Shown in pieces: positions 55,333 through 64,000 of a stretch of DNA of 64,000 nucleotides. Numbering within the stretch: the first letter of the stretch is position 1; the number at the start of each line of letters is the position of its first letter. The stretch covers positions 434,001 through 498,000 of the forward strand of contig CANGJJ010000002.1 of the NCBI GenBank assembly GCA_947454485.1, read 5' to 3'. The stretch is from Beijerinckiaceae bacterium (GTDB lineage Bacteria > Pseudomonadota > Alphaproteobacteria > Rhizobiales > Beijerinckiaceae). The notes below the pieces were generated by a model. That model saw nothing but the letters and a program-made list of their open reading frames with translations. It had not been told where the DNA came from and did no database searches. Position numbers and translations under genes: made by a program.

Positions 55333-56225
55333 ACGATGATCAGGACAGCGGCAACTTTGCCATGAACTGGATGTCGAATGTCGTCCCGCCAAAGATCCGC
55401 TCCTTTCTGCGGCGCGAGACGCCTGAAAATCTTTGGGTGAAATGCCCCGAGAGCGGCGAGCTCGTCTTCCACAAAGATCTCGAGTCCAATCTCTATGTGG
55501 TGCCAAGCTCTGGTCATCACATGCGCATGCCAGTGAAGCTGCGTCTTGATACGCTCTTTGATGGCGCAAAATATGACTCCATCGCCACGCCAGACGTGCC
55601 GCTCGATCCGCTGAAGTTTCGCGATGTGAAGCGCTATACGGACCGCCTGAAAGACTATCGCGCCAAGACCAACAGTGTTGATGCTGTGAAGCTCGCCGCT
55701 GGCAAGCTCGATGGTATGGCGGTTGTGGCGGGTGTGCAGGATTTTGATTTCATGGGCGGCTCGCTGGGCATGGCCGCAGGTGAAGCCATCATCACCGGTA
55801 TGAATGAAGCTGTGGCGCGCAAAGCCCCCTTCATCATGTTCACCGCCTCGGGTGGTGCGCGCATGCAAGAGGGTATGTTCTCTTTGATGCAGATGCCGCG
55901 CACGACCGTTGCCGTCCAGCGTCTGCGCGCAGCCAAGCTGCCTTATATCGTTGTTCTCACCAATCCCACGACCGGTGGTGTGACCGCTTCTTATGCGATG
56001 CTCGGCGACATCCATATTGCAGAGCCCGGCGCCGTGATTGGCTTTGCCGGCGCCCGCGTCATTGAGCAGACCATTCGTGAGCGTCTGCCCGAAGGCTTCC
56101 AGCGCGCCGAATATCTGAAAGAACATGGCATGGTCGATATGGTCGTGCCGCGTGTGCAGATGCGCGATACGCTTGCTCGTCTGTGCAATCTTCTCATGAA
56201 GACGCGCACGGATAAGGCCGCCTGA
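55329..56225 (+). CDS. accD: Acetyl-CoA carboxylase carboxyltransferase beta subunit
   Basis: AccD forms the carboxyltransferase with AccA in fatty-acid synthesis. The 298-residue protein has the crotonase-like core [25 protein letters not shown] and [14 protein letters not shown]. The N-terminal zinc finger of E. coli AccD is degenerate: only one Cys remains in WVKCPESG, and the second pair is replaced in [11 protein letters not shown]. Such loss is also seen in other alphaproteobacterial AccD proteins. It overlaps trpA and precedes folC by six bases. Confidence 0.96.
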   Translation: MNDDQDSGNFAMNWMSNVVPPKIRSFLRRETPENLWVKCPESGELVFHKDLESNLYVVPSSGHHMRMPVKLRLDTLFDGAKYDSIATPDVPLDPLKFRDVKRYTDRLKDYRAKTNSVDAVKLAAGKLDGMAVVAGVQDFDFMGGSLGMAAGEAIITGMNEAVARKAPFIMFTASGGARMQEGMFSLMQMPRTTVAVQRLRAAKLPYIVVLTNPTTGGVTASYAMLGDIHIAEPGAVIGFAGARVIEQTIRERLPEGFQRAEYLKEHGMVDMVVPRVQMRDTLARLCNLLMKTRTDKAA

Positions 56226-56231
56226 TCCTCC

Positions 56232-57536
56232 ATGTCTGAATCAGAGCAGATTCTCGAACGCCTGCTCTCGCTTCACCCGAAGAAGATTGACCTGTCGCTC
56301 GGGCGGCTCGAGGCCTTGCTGGCGCGCATGGGCAATCCACATCTGGCATTGCCCCCGGTCATCCATATTGCGGGCACCAATGGCAAAGGCTCCACGACAG
56401 CCTTTCTGCGCGCCATGCTCGAGGCCATGGGCAAGCGCGTTCATGTCTATACATCCCCGCATCTGTGCCGCTATCACGAGCGCTATCGTCTTGCCGGTCG
56501 CCTTGTTAGTGAAGAGCAACTGGTTGAGGCTTTGAACGAGGTCGTGCGCATCAATGATGATGCGCCCATCACCGTCTTTGAAGTCATCACTGCTGTCGGC
56601 TTCAAACTCTTTCACGAGACGCCTGCCGATGTGCTCTTGCTGGAAGTGGGCCTCGGCGGTCGCTTTGATGCGACCAATGTCATTCAAGCCCCTGCGCTGA
56701 GTATCATCACGCCGGTCTCCATCGACCACGTCGAATTTCTAGGGCCTAGCGTCGACAAGATCGCCTTCGAGAAAGCGGGCATCATCAAGCCGCATGTGCC
56801 GGTGGTCGTGAGTGAACAGGTCGAGGCTGCGCGCGATGTGATTGAAGAGGTCGCGCGCCAAAAACAGGCGCCCGCCTTTTTTGCCGGGCAAGACTTTCAA
56901 GGACGCGAAGAGCGCGGACGCTTTGTCTTTGAAGATGGCGCGGGGCTTCTTGATTTGCCACTGCCGCGTTTGCTCGGCGCGCATCAAATCAGCAATGCAG
57001 CAACCGCGATCGCTGCCTTGCGCCAATTCGCGCCCGCGATCACAGCGCAGCAGATCGAAGCGGGACTGCGCAGCGTCTCATGGCCTGCGCGTATGCAGCA
57101 TCTGACCCACGGACATTTGCTCTCGCTTCTGCCAGACGGCGCAGAGCTCTGGCTCGACGGTGGTCACAATGCAGCAGGTGGGGCTGTTCTGGCTGCTGCC
57201 ATGCGCGATCTGGCACGCCGCGCACCGCGCCCCTTTGTCATGATTTGCGGGACGCTTTCCACCAAAGACACAGCAGGATTTTTGAGCCCCTTTGCAGGGC
57301 TTGTGGATGAGGTGGTGGCTGTGCCGGTTCCCGGTGAGCAAGCCTCGCGCCCCGCTGCAGATGTGGCAGAGGCTGCACGCAGTGTGGGACTGCAGGCGCA
57401 GGTGGCAGCAGACTTTCGTTCAGCACTCGAAAATCTGGGGCGCAGACAGGCCAAGACGCCGCTGCGTGTGCTCATTGCAGGCTCGCTTTACCTTGCAGGT
57501 CAGGTACTTACCGAAAACGGTACGCTACCCGACTGA
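56232..57536 (+). CDS. folC: Bifunctional dihydrofolate synthase/folylpolyglutamate synthase
   Basis: FolC adds glutamates to folates and, in many bacteria, joins dihydropteroate with glutamate. The 434-residue Mur-ligase-type enzyme shows HIAGTNGKGSTTAFLRAML (P-loop), the YTSPHLCRYHERYRL loop, the LEVGLGGRFDATNVI motif and the LLGAHQISNAATAIAAL segment, with the final domain WLDGGHNAAGG. It completes the trpA-accD-folC operon. Confidence 0.95.
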   Translation: MSESEQILERLLSLHPKKIDLSLGRLEALLARMGNPHLALPPVIHIAGTNGKGSTTAFLRAMLEAMGKRVHVYTSPHLCRYHERYRLAGRLVSEEQLVEALNEVVRINDDAPITVFEVITAVGFKLFHETPADVLLLEVGLGGRFDATNVIQAPALSIITPVSIDHVEFLGPSVDKIAFEKAGIIKPHVPVVVSEQVEAARDVIEEVARQKQAPAFFAGQDFQGREERGRFVFEDGAGLLDLPLPRLLGAHQISNAATAIAALRQFAPAITAQQIEAGLRSVSWPARMQHLTHGHLLSLLPDGAELWLDGGHNAAGGAVLAAAMRDLARRAPRPFVMICGTLSTKDTAGFLSPFAGLVDEVVAVPVPGEQASRPAADVAEAARSVGLQAQVAADFRSALENLGRRQAKTPLRVLIAGSLYLAGQVLTENGTLPD

Positions 57537-57603
57537 AAAAGCGTGAAAGCCTTGCACGCGCGGTCTATGCTTTGCTCATTGATTGCGACCCAAAGGCTTT
57601 TTC

Positions 57604-58365
57604 ATGTCCTCTTTTCAACAGGCGCCCGCGCTGCAATTGCGCGCACTCACCAAAACATTTGAAGGCAAAAGAGCTGTCAGCGCGCTCGATCTGACCATCC
57701 AGCCCGGCGAATTTTATGCGCTCCTCGGCCCCAATGGCGCGGGCAAGACAACCACCTTGCGCATGATCGCCGGATTGCTGTCGCCTGACGAAGGCGAGCT
57801 TTCCATCTTTGGTGTCGATGCGCGCCAAGATCCGATCGCTGCCAAACGCATCACCGCATGGCTACCTGATGAGCCCATGCTCTATGGTAAACTCGATCCG
57901 ATGGAATATCTGGAATTCGTCGCAGGTCTGTGGGGCGTGGAGCCTGAGGAGGCGATGCGCCGCGCGCGTGAGCTACTCGAAGTTTTGGAGATGTGGCCGC
58001 ATCGCCATATGCGCTGCGAGAGTTTTTCGCGCGGTATGAAGCAGAAAGTCTGTCTCGCCGGGGCGCTCATTCACGATCCGATGTTGCTCCTGCTCGATGA
58101 GCCTTTGACAGGGCTTGATGCGGCCATTGCGCGGCAGGTGAAAGATCTTCTCGTTGCGCGCGTCAAAAATGGTCGCACTGTCATTCTCACCACCCATATT
58201 CTGGAGGTTGCCGAGCGCCTCGCCTCACGCATTGGCATCATCCATAAGGGTGAACTTTGCGCCGAAGGCACGTTCGAGGAGTTGAAAGCGCGCACAGGTC
58301 AGGCTGGCCAGTCGTTGGAAGATGTGTTCCTGACATTGACCGGTACATTGGAGCCGCAGCCATGA
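57604..58365 (+). CDS. ABC transporter ATP-binding protein
   Basis: A 253-residue ATPase with Walker A LLGPNGAGKTTT, a Q-loop near LPDEPM, the signature SFSRGMKQKV, Walker B LLLLDEPLTGLD and the H-loop ILTTHILE. It belongs to the ABC-2 exporter group (multidrug or bacitracin type). ATG 57604 is chosen as the first codon of the homologous region. Its stop overlaps the permease start (ATGA), so the two form one exporter. Confidence 0.93.
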   Translation: MSSFQQAPALQLRALTKTFEGKRAVSALDLTIQPGEFYALLGPNGAGKTTTLRMIAGLLSPDEGELSIFGVDARQDPIAAKRITAWLPDEPMLYGKLDPMEYLEFVAGLWGVEPEEAMRRARELLEVLEMWPHRHMRCESFSRGMKQKVCLAGALIHDPMLLLLDEPLTGLDAAIARQVKDLLVARVKNGRTVILTTHILEVAERLASRIGIIHKGELCAEGTFEELKARTGQAGQSLEDVFLTLTGTLEPQP

Positions 58366-59894
58366 CGCTCGCACCCGGCTCTCTGCTCTGGCTCGTGCGC
58401 CATGATCTTGTTTTGATGTGGCGGCGCGCGCGTTCTTTCTTCGGCAATCGCTCACCAGTCAAAATCGCACTCATCATGGTGTCGATTTTTGCCGGACTGC
58501 ATCTGCTTGCAGCACCCTTGGGCTTCAGCATCATGCGCGATGTGGGTGTGGGCGGTATTGCATTGGCGGTCGCCAATGGCGTGATGTTCGTCATTCCCTG
58601 GCAGATCTCGCAAGGCATCAGCCAATCAGCGCGCTTGCTTTATTCCTCCGGCGATCTTGATCTCTTGCTCTCGTCGCCAACATCCGCGCGCCGGATTGCA
58701 GCCTCCCATAGTCTGGCCATGACGATTGAATCGACCATCTCCATCGGCATTTTTCTGACCCCCATCGCCAATATTCTGGCATGGCAAGCGGGTGTTGGCT
58801 GGCTTGCCATCTATGTCGTGATTTTCACCTCAGCTTTGCTTGCAACCGCGATTGGTCTTGCGATGACCATCGGGCTCTTTGCCATTTTTGGCCCGCGCCG
58901 TACGCATTTTGTCGCGCAGATCGTGTCCACCATCACTGCCTCGATTTTTATTCTCGGCTTGCAGTTGTTGCAGATCATCCCCGAGCGTCACCGCATCAAA
59001 ATCATGTCCGTCATTCGCGTGCCGGGCTGGGGCGAGTTTCTCGATGATCGCGACAGCTGGATGTGGCTGCCCGTGCGCGCAGCCTCCGGCAATTGGCAAG
59101 ATCTCCTGCTGTGGTCGCTTGTCTGCATCGCGGGCTATTTGCTGGTAGCGGTTGCGCTGGGTCCGATGTTTTTGCGCAGTGCTGTTTTGTCAGCGGGCCA
59201 TGCGACATCGCTCGGCAGTGCCAATCAATCGCGCCGCGATGCGGCTTTTCGGGTGGGCGTTGCCTCTGCCATTCGCCGCAAAGAACTGCAGCTTCTGGGC
59301 CGCGACCATGCGGCCATGTCGCAACTCTTTTTGCAGATGGCCTATACGGCGCCGATCAGCTTCATCATCTGGGCGGGTGGGCCAGATGATCAGCCCATGG
59401 CGGTCGCCATCGCGCCGACCGTGGTGATGATCGCTTGCCATCTCTCGGCCGCACTCAGCTGGCTTGCTTTGTCGAGTGAAGATGCGCCCGATTTGATGGC
59501 GAGTGCGCCCGTGCCACGCCAGCAACTCGAGCGCCACAAGCTGGAGGCCATCGCCATGCCTTTGGCGATCGTTCTGCTGGTACCCATCATCTGGCTTGGC
59601 CTTTATGAGCCCAAAAACGCCCTTCTGACGGCGGTCTTTGCCTGCGCGGCGGCAGCCTCCACCGCCATGCTGAATGTCTGGAATCCCCTGCCGGGGCGGC
59701 GTGAGGATCTCATGCGCCGCCATGCGCCCTCCAAACTGGTTGCCCTCTTCGAGCATCTCTTCGCTTTGTGCTGGGCGGTGGCGGTCACATCGAGCGTTCT
59801 GGGCCAGCGCGGGGCCTTTATCCCTGTCATTCCCGCCTTGCTTCTTCTGTGGCTGGCGCGTCGGCGCGCACGGAAACGGTTGGTGGCGCCCTAG
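58362..59894 (+). CDS. ABC-2-type permease
   Basis: A 510-residue integral membrane protein with roughly ten to twelve hydrophobic segments starting about residue 30 (KIALIMVSIFAGLHLL...). Charged loops such as RRTHF and ERHRIK alternate with them. It is the membrane partner of the adjacent ATP-binding protein and lacks an ATPase domain of its own. The exported substrate is unknown. It overlaps the ATPase by four bases, and polA follows after 63 bases. Confidence 0.85.
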   Translation: MTLAPGSLLWLVRHDLVLMWRRARSFFGNRSPVKIALIMVSIFAGLHLLAAPLGFSIMRDVGVGGIALAVANGVMFVIPWQISQGISQSARLLYSSGDLDLLLSSPTSARRIAASHSLAMTIESTISIGIFLTPIANILAWQAGVGWLAIYVVIFTSALLATAIGLAMTIGLFAIFGPRRTHFVAQIVSTITASIFILGLQLLQIIPERHRIKIMSVIRVPGWGEFLDDRDSWMWLPVRAASGNWQDLLLWSLVCIAGYLLVAVALGPMFLRSAVLSAGHATSLGSANQSRRDAAFRVGVASAIRRKELQLLGRDHAAMSQLFLQMAYTAPISFIIWAGGPDDQPMAVAIAPTVVMIACHLSAALSWLALSSEDAPDLMASAPVPRQQLERHKLEAIAMPLAIVLLVPIIWLGLYEPKNALLTAVFACAAAASTAMLNVWNPLPGRREDLMRRHAPSKLVALFEHLFALCWAVAVTSSVLGQRGAFIPVIPALLLLWLARRRARKRLVAP

Positions 59895-59957
59895 AGGCCA
59901 TGGCATTCAGTCTTGCGGGGCAGTAAGGTCGGCCCGCTTGCAAACCTATGTGGACCC

Positions 59958-62957
59958 ATGAGCCTGACACCTCGCACCGTGAAGCCCGGCGACCATGTTT
60001 TTCTGGTCGATGCGTCGAATTTCGTATTCCGCGCTTATTTCCAGTCGATCCGTCAGGACCAGAAATACAACTACCGCAGTGACCGCCTGCCAACGGGCGC
60101 AGTGCGTTTGTTTTGCACGAAGCTGTTTCAGTTCATTCGCGAAGGCGCTGCGGGCATCAAGCCCACCCATCTGGCGATCATCTTCGATAAATCCGAGAAC
60201 TCCTTTCGCAAGGAGCTCTATCCTGCTTACAAAGCCAATCGCAGCGAGCCGCCTGAAGATCTGATCCCGCAATTTCCGCTGATGCGCGAAACAGTGCGCG
60301 CCTTCGGCCTCATCCCCGTCGAGCAAGATCGCTATGAGGCGGATGATCTCATCGCCACTTATGCGAAAGAAGCGCGTGCGCGCGGCGCTGATGTGCTGAT
60401 CATCTCGGCCGATAAAGATCTCATGCAGCTCATCGGTCCGGGCGTTGCGATGTTTGATCCGGCCTCCGGCACAGCCGGCAATGCGGGGGCGCGCGAAGAG
60501 CGGCGCATTAGTGAGGCTGAAGTCGTCGATTATTTTGGCGTGACGCCGGACAAAGTCGTCGATGTGCAGGCGCTGGCGGGTGACTCGACTGATAATGTCC
60601 CCGGCGCTCCGGGCATCGGCATTAAAACCGCTGCGCAGCTCATCAATGAATATGGCGATCTTGATACATTGCTGGCGCGTGCTGGTGAGATCAAACAGCC
60701 CAAGCGCCGCGAGACTTTGACGAGCCCCGACAGTGTCGAACTGATCCGCGTCTCGAAAAAGCTCGTTGAGCTCTGCACCGATGTGCCGCTCGCTGTGCCG
60801 CTGGATGATTTGGGTCTGCATCAACCAGAGCCGCGCGATCTCATCGCCTTTTTGAAAGCGATGGAATTCAGCACGATCACCAAACGCGCTGCCGACATCT
60901 ATGAGATGGATGCATCGCAGATTGATCCTGATCCTGCTTTGCTGGGCCCCGGTGGATGGCGCAGTCGCAATGGCGAATTGCGCACTGATCTGCCCGAGCC
61001 AGTCGTGCAGGCAGAAGCAAGCTCTGCGCCCGCTGGTACCGATCCCGTATCATCGCCTGCAGCCCTTGCAGCCGCGCGTCTCAAAGAGGCCGCTGCAACC
61101 AAGATCGAGCGGGCGCAATATGAGATCATCACCACGCTTGATGCGCTTGATGCCTGTATCGCAAAAGCGATGGAGGCGGGTGTCGTTGCAGTGGATACGG
61201 AGACAACGGGTCTGGACCCGATGACAGCCGAACTTGTCGGCGTCTCAATCTCCCATTCCATCGGTCATGGTTGCTACATTCCGCTTGGCCATCGCTCGCA
61301 AGGATCGGGTGATTTATTTGGCGGCGATGCTTTGGCGCCCAATCAGCTGCCGTTGCAGCCTGTCATCGACAAACTCAAAGTGCTGCTGGAATCACCCGGC
61401 GTGTTGAAGATTTTGCAGAATGCCAAATTCGATTGGCAGATCTTTCGCCAGCATGGAATTGTTCTGCATCCTTTCGATGACACGATGCTCATGTCTTATG
61501 TGCTTGATGCAGGGCGCAATGGCCACGGCATGGATGAATTGGCGCAAAAATTCTTCGGCCATAGCTGTATTCCTTTTGGCGAAGTTGCTGGCACAGGTAA
61601 AAACTTTATCGGATTTGCGCGTGTGCCTGTCGATAAAGCTGCCGAATATGCGGCCGAAGATGCAGATATCACCCATCGCCTGTGGCGCGTGCTGAAGCCG
61701 CGTCTGGCAGCCGAACATATGACCCATGTCTATGAGGCACTCGAGCGCCCCTTGGTTGATGTGCTGGCAAGAATGGAACAGCGCGGCATCGCGATTGACC
61801 GACAGATTCTCTCGCGCCTGTCGGGTGAATTTGCGCAAAGCATGGCGCGTCTTGAAGCTGAGATCTATGAGCTTGCTGGCGAGAGTTTCAATCTGGGTTC
61901 GCCCAAACAGCTCGGCGATATTCTGTTTGGTAAAATGGGACTGCCCGGCGGCAAAAAGACAGCGACCGGGGCATGGTCAACCTCGGCCAGCGTGCTCGAT
62001 GAATTGGCTGAACAGGGCCATGATCTGCCCGCGCGTATTCTGGATTGGCGTCAGCTGCAAAAGCTGAAGTCGACTTATACGGATGCGCTACCCAATCATG
62101 TCAATCCGCGCACCAAGCGCGTGCATACATGCTTCTCGCTTGCAGCAACGACCACAGGCCGCTTGTCATCTTCTGAGCCCAATCTACAAAACATCCCCGT
62201 GCGCAATGAAGAGGGGCGCAAGATCCGCGCAGCCTTTGTGCCCACCTCTGGCCACAAGCTGATGTCAGCGGATTATTCGCAGATTGAATTGCGCGTTCTT
62301 GCGCATATCGCCGATATTCCGCAGCTGCGCAAAGCTTTCGAAGACGGGCTCGATATTCACGCCATGACAGCCTCTGAAATGTTCAATGTGCCGATCAAAG
62401 ATATGCCCTCTGAAGTGCGTCGCAGAGCCAAGGCGATCAACTTCGGCATCATCTATGGCATTTCAGCTTTCGGTCTTGCCAATCAGCTCGGCATTCCGCG
62501 TGAAGAAGCTGGCGCCTATATCAAGAAATATTTCGAGCGCTTCCCCGGTATTCGCGACTATATGGAAAGCACCAAGAAAGCCTGTCGCGATCAGGGGTAT
62601 GTGACGACGATCTTCGGGCGCAAATGCCATTATCCGCGCATCAATGCATCCAATCCCTCAGAACGTGCCTTCAATGAACGTGCCGCCATCAATGCACCGA
62701 TTCAAGGCTCGGCCTCTGACATCATCCGCCGCGCCATGGTGCGCATGGATGAGGCTTTGATGCGCGCCAAATTGAATGCGCAAATGCTGCTGCAGGTGCA
62801 TGACGAATTGGTGTTCGAAGTGCCTGAGACAGAGATTGAACAGACAATCGCAGTTGTGCGTCAGGTCATGGTCGATGCGCCTCATCCTGCGATCCAGCTC
62901 AAAGTGCCGCTACAAGTGGATGCGCGTGCTGCCAATAACTGGGACGAGGCGCATTAA
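59958..62957 (+). CDS. polA: DNA polymerase I
   Basis: A 999-residue repair polymerase. The N-terminal 5' nuclease (about 1-295) shows VFLVDASNFVFRAYF and ADDLIATYAK. A 3'-5' exonuclease domain (about 395-600) retains VAVDTETTGLD and the YAAEDADITH motif. The polymerase domain holds DYSQIELRVLAHIA, RRRAKAINFGIIYGIS and QVHDELVFEVPE. All domains look intact. ATG 59958 is preferred for the family N-terminus. Its stop overlaps that of the convergent addA by three bases. Confidence 0.95.
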   Translation: MSLTPRTVKPGDHVFLVDASNFVFRAYFQSIRQDQKYNYRSDRLPTGAVRLFCTKLFQFIREGAAGIKPTHLAIIFDKSENSFRKELYPAYKANRSEPPEDLIPQFPLMRETVRAFGLIPVEQDRYEADDLIATYAKEARARGADVLIISADKDLMQLIGPGVAMFDPASGTAGNAGAREERRISEAEVVDYFGVTPDKVVDVQALAGDSTDNVPGAPGIGIKTAAQLINEYGDLDTLLARAGEIKQPKRRETLTSPDSVELIRVSKKLVELCTDVPLAVPLDDLGLHQPEPRDLIAFLKAMEFSTITKRAADIYEMDASQIDPDPALLGPGGWRSRNGELRTDLPEPVVQAEASSAPAGTDPVSSPAALAAARLKEAAATKIERAQYEIITTLDALDACIAKAMEAGVVAVDTETTGLDPMTAELVGVSISHSIGHGCYIPLGHRSQGSGDLFGGDALAPNQLPLQPVIDKLKVLLESPGVLKILQNAKFDWQIFRQHGIVLHPFDDTMLMSYVLDAGRNGHGMDELAQKFFGHSCIPFGEVAGTGKNFIGFARVPVDKAAEYAAEDADITHRLWRVLKPRLAAEHMTHVYEALERPLVDVLARMEQRGIAIDRQILSRLSGEFAQSMARLEAEIYELAGESFNLGSPKQLGDILFGKMGLPGGKKTATGAWSTSASVLDELAEQGHDLPARILDWRQLQKLKSTYTDALPNHVNPRTKRVHTCFSLAATTTGRLSSSEPNLQNIPVRNEEGRKIRAAFVPTSGHKLMSADYSQIELRVLAHIADIPQLRKAFEDGLDIHAMTASEMFNVPIKDMPSEVRRRAKAINFGIIYGISAFGLANQLGIPREEAGAYIKKYFERFPGIRDYMESTKKACRDQGYVTTIFGRKCHYPRINASNPSERAFNERAAINAPIQGSASDIIRRAMVRMDEALMRAKLNAQMLLQVHDELVFEVPETEIEQTIAVVRQVMVDAPHPAIQLKVPLQVDARAANNWDEAH

Positions 62958-64000
62958 AGCGCAGCGAGCGCAGCCTCGGCCATTTCTGGCGTGATCTCGT
63001 CAATGCGCGGCCCTGCCGTCCAAACCAAAAAGGCGCGCACTGTTTTGGTGGGATCGATCTGCTGCAAGGCGAGGCGATAGAGCGCGAGCTGCGCGGCATA
63101 AGCCACGGGTAGCGCGCCTTCAGCCACTTTGCCGGTTTTGAAATCTGCAATCAGGACGCAGTCCTCACTCTGCGCCAGACGGTCGATCTGGCCAAGGATA
63201 GGCCGTGCCTTGCCCCGAATGACGATATCCCCGCCAAGCGAAACCTCTGCGCGTGAGCCCGGCGCAAAGAGTGGCGCAAGCGTCGGCTCCTCCAATACAT
63301 CGAACACTTCACGCAAGACGCGCGCGCGCAAATCCTCCGGCAGACTCATGCCGCGCCGCGCGATATAGCGTTGCGCAGCGCCCATACGTTGGGCTGCAGG
63401 CAGACCGCCCAGATGCTGCAGCAATTCATGCGTCATACGGCCCGCTTGCAGCGCATGGGCACGGAACGCGCGAGCATCTTCGCTTTGCGGATCCATGTCG
63501 GCAGCATCAAGCGCAGAAGACGGACGAATGGGCGCGACAACGGGCGCTTCGCGCGGAGCTGCGCTCAGCAACCATTTGGGCGCTGCGGGCTGTGCTGCTG
63601 GGGCAATGTGATCATCATCTGCTTCAATCAGCGGCGCGCCATCAGTCAGCCGTAGTACATCCTCGGTTTGATCCCAAAGTGACGGAACGCTTTGCATCAG
63701 CTCTGACAGAGTGCGCTGCGCCATAAAATACCACGAATCTTGTTCAGGCTGTTTCGTGCCGTGATAGCCCATGATGTAAAGGCGCTCTTCTGCACGGGTC
63801 ATCGCGACATAGAACAGGCGCCGATATTCTTCGGCCTCCCGATCGCGTTCGGCCTCGCGCAGAATGCTCACCGGTGCAGGATCTGCACTGCTCGAAGGGC
63901 TCCAGACGATCAGGGGTTCGGGATTGGCCTCGAGTGAATAGAGCTTGGGTTCATGCTGCGCATTCTTAATCCGGCAGGTGTCAGGCAGCAGAACAATTTT
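62954..64000 (-). CDS. addA: ATP-dependent nuclease subunit AddA, C-terminal part (cut by window edge)
   Basis: AddA is the helicase-nuclease subunit of AddAB, which resects double-strand breaks. The visible 348 residues begin inside KIVLLPDTCRIK and contain the helicase end EEYRRLFYVAMTRAEERLYI. After a Pro/Ala-rich linker the C-terminal RecB-type nuclease shows GRMTHELLQHLGGLP and VLIADFKTGKVAEGALPVAYAAQLALYRLALQ, with the Asp, Lys and Gln-Tyr residues of the active site. The frame stays open to the window edge at 64000, so the start is outside. It converges on polA. Confidence 0.92.
   Translation of the reverse strand, partial: KIVLLPDTCRIKNAQHEPKLYSLEANPEPLIVWSPSSSADPAPVSILREAERDREAEEYRRLFYVAMTRAEERLYIMGYHGTKQPEQDSWYFMAQRTLSELMQSVPSLWDQTEDVLRLTDGAPLIEADDDHIAPAAQPAAPKWLLSAAPREAPVVAPIRPSSALDAADMDPQSEDARAFRAHALQAGRMTHELLQHLGGLPAAQRMGAAQRYIARRGMSLPEDLRARVLREVFDVLEEPTLAPLFAPGSRAEVSLGGDIVIRGKARPILGQIDRLAQSEDCVLIADFKTGKVAEGALPVAYAAQLALYRLALQQIDPTKTVRAFLVWTAGPRIDEITPEMAEAALAAL

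Overview
The window reads as chromosomal DNA of a Hyphomicrobiales (Rhizobiales)-type alphaproteobacterium. The housekeeping genes carry the family hallmarks of that order: ihfB next to lapA and trpF, a FYDLN-acid protein divergent from aroA-cmk, cycM divergent from kdsB-pheA, trpA-accD-folC, and an ffs(SRP RNA)-dnaX-ybaB-recR block. Coding density is high and most of the DNA is GC-rich. The genus cannot be named from sequence alone. No CRISPR array, integrase or transposase was recognised.

Layout. 0-4.4 kb, minus strand: rpsA, sppA, ihfB, lapA, trpF and the start of trpB. 4.6-17.5 kb: mostly envelope or secreted functions. These are a di-haem cytochrome c, a MetE-like enzyme, a repeat protein, a VirK-like protein, a His-rich outer-membrane protein behind a Zur-like operator, DoxX, a methyltransferase, an orphan ModA-like binding protein, DUF6636, a GST, a SCPSGY-repeat protein and a serralysin-like protease. 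17.6-24.4 kb: an AT-richer block with three adenylate-forming enzymes and two Omp25/31-type proteins, ending at tRNA-Ala(GGC). 24.7-27.3 kb: FYDLN protein, aroA, cmk.

27.2-41 kb: an accessory metabolic region. It holds a dienelactone-hydrolase-like protein, a second ModA-like protein, a GH3 glycosidase, a cupin protein with operator-like palindromes upstream, an aldo/keto reductase and an alpha/beta hydrolase. It ends in two convergent exported redox cassettes: a Tat flavoprotein, an unknown protein and a cytochrome c on the plus strand, facing a Tat thiamine-diphosphate enzyme and a cytochrome c on the minus strand. This pair is the best candidate here for an uncharacterised system, probably periplasmic oxidation feeding electrons to cytochrome c.

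41-54.4 kb: queC; an overlapping FAD/DCC/SDR/DUF2256 gene run; another SDR; recR, ybaB, dnaX and ffs; a UDP-glucuronate-epimerase-like gene; nudC; a TetR regulator and a Ni/Co transporter; pheA, kdsB and cycM. 54.5-64 kb: trpA-accD-folC, a two-gene ABC exporter, polA and the 3' end of addA.

The order aroA-cmk-rpsA-ihfB-lapA-trpF-trpB-trpA-accD-folC, familiar as one block in many relatives, is present here as three separated pieces, one of them inverted. This shows that the region has been rearranged. Starts were moved from the longest open frame to an internal codon wherever a Shine-Dalgarno sequence or the family N-terminus required it; each such choice is stated.
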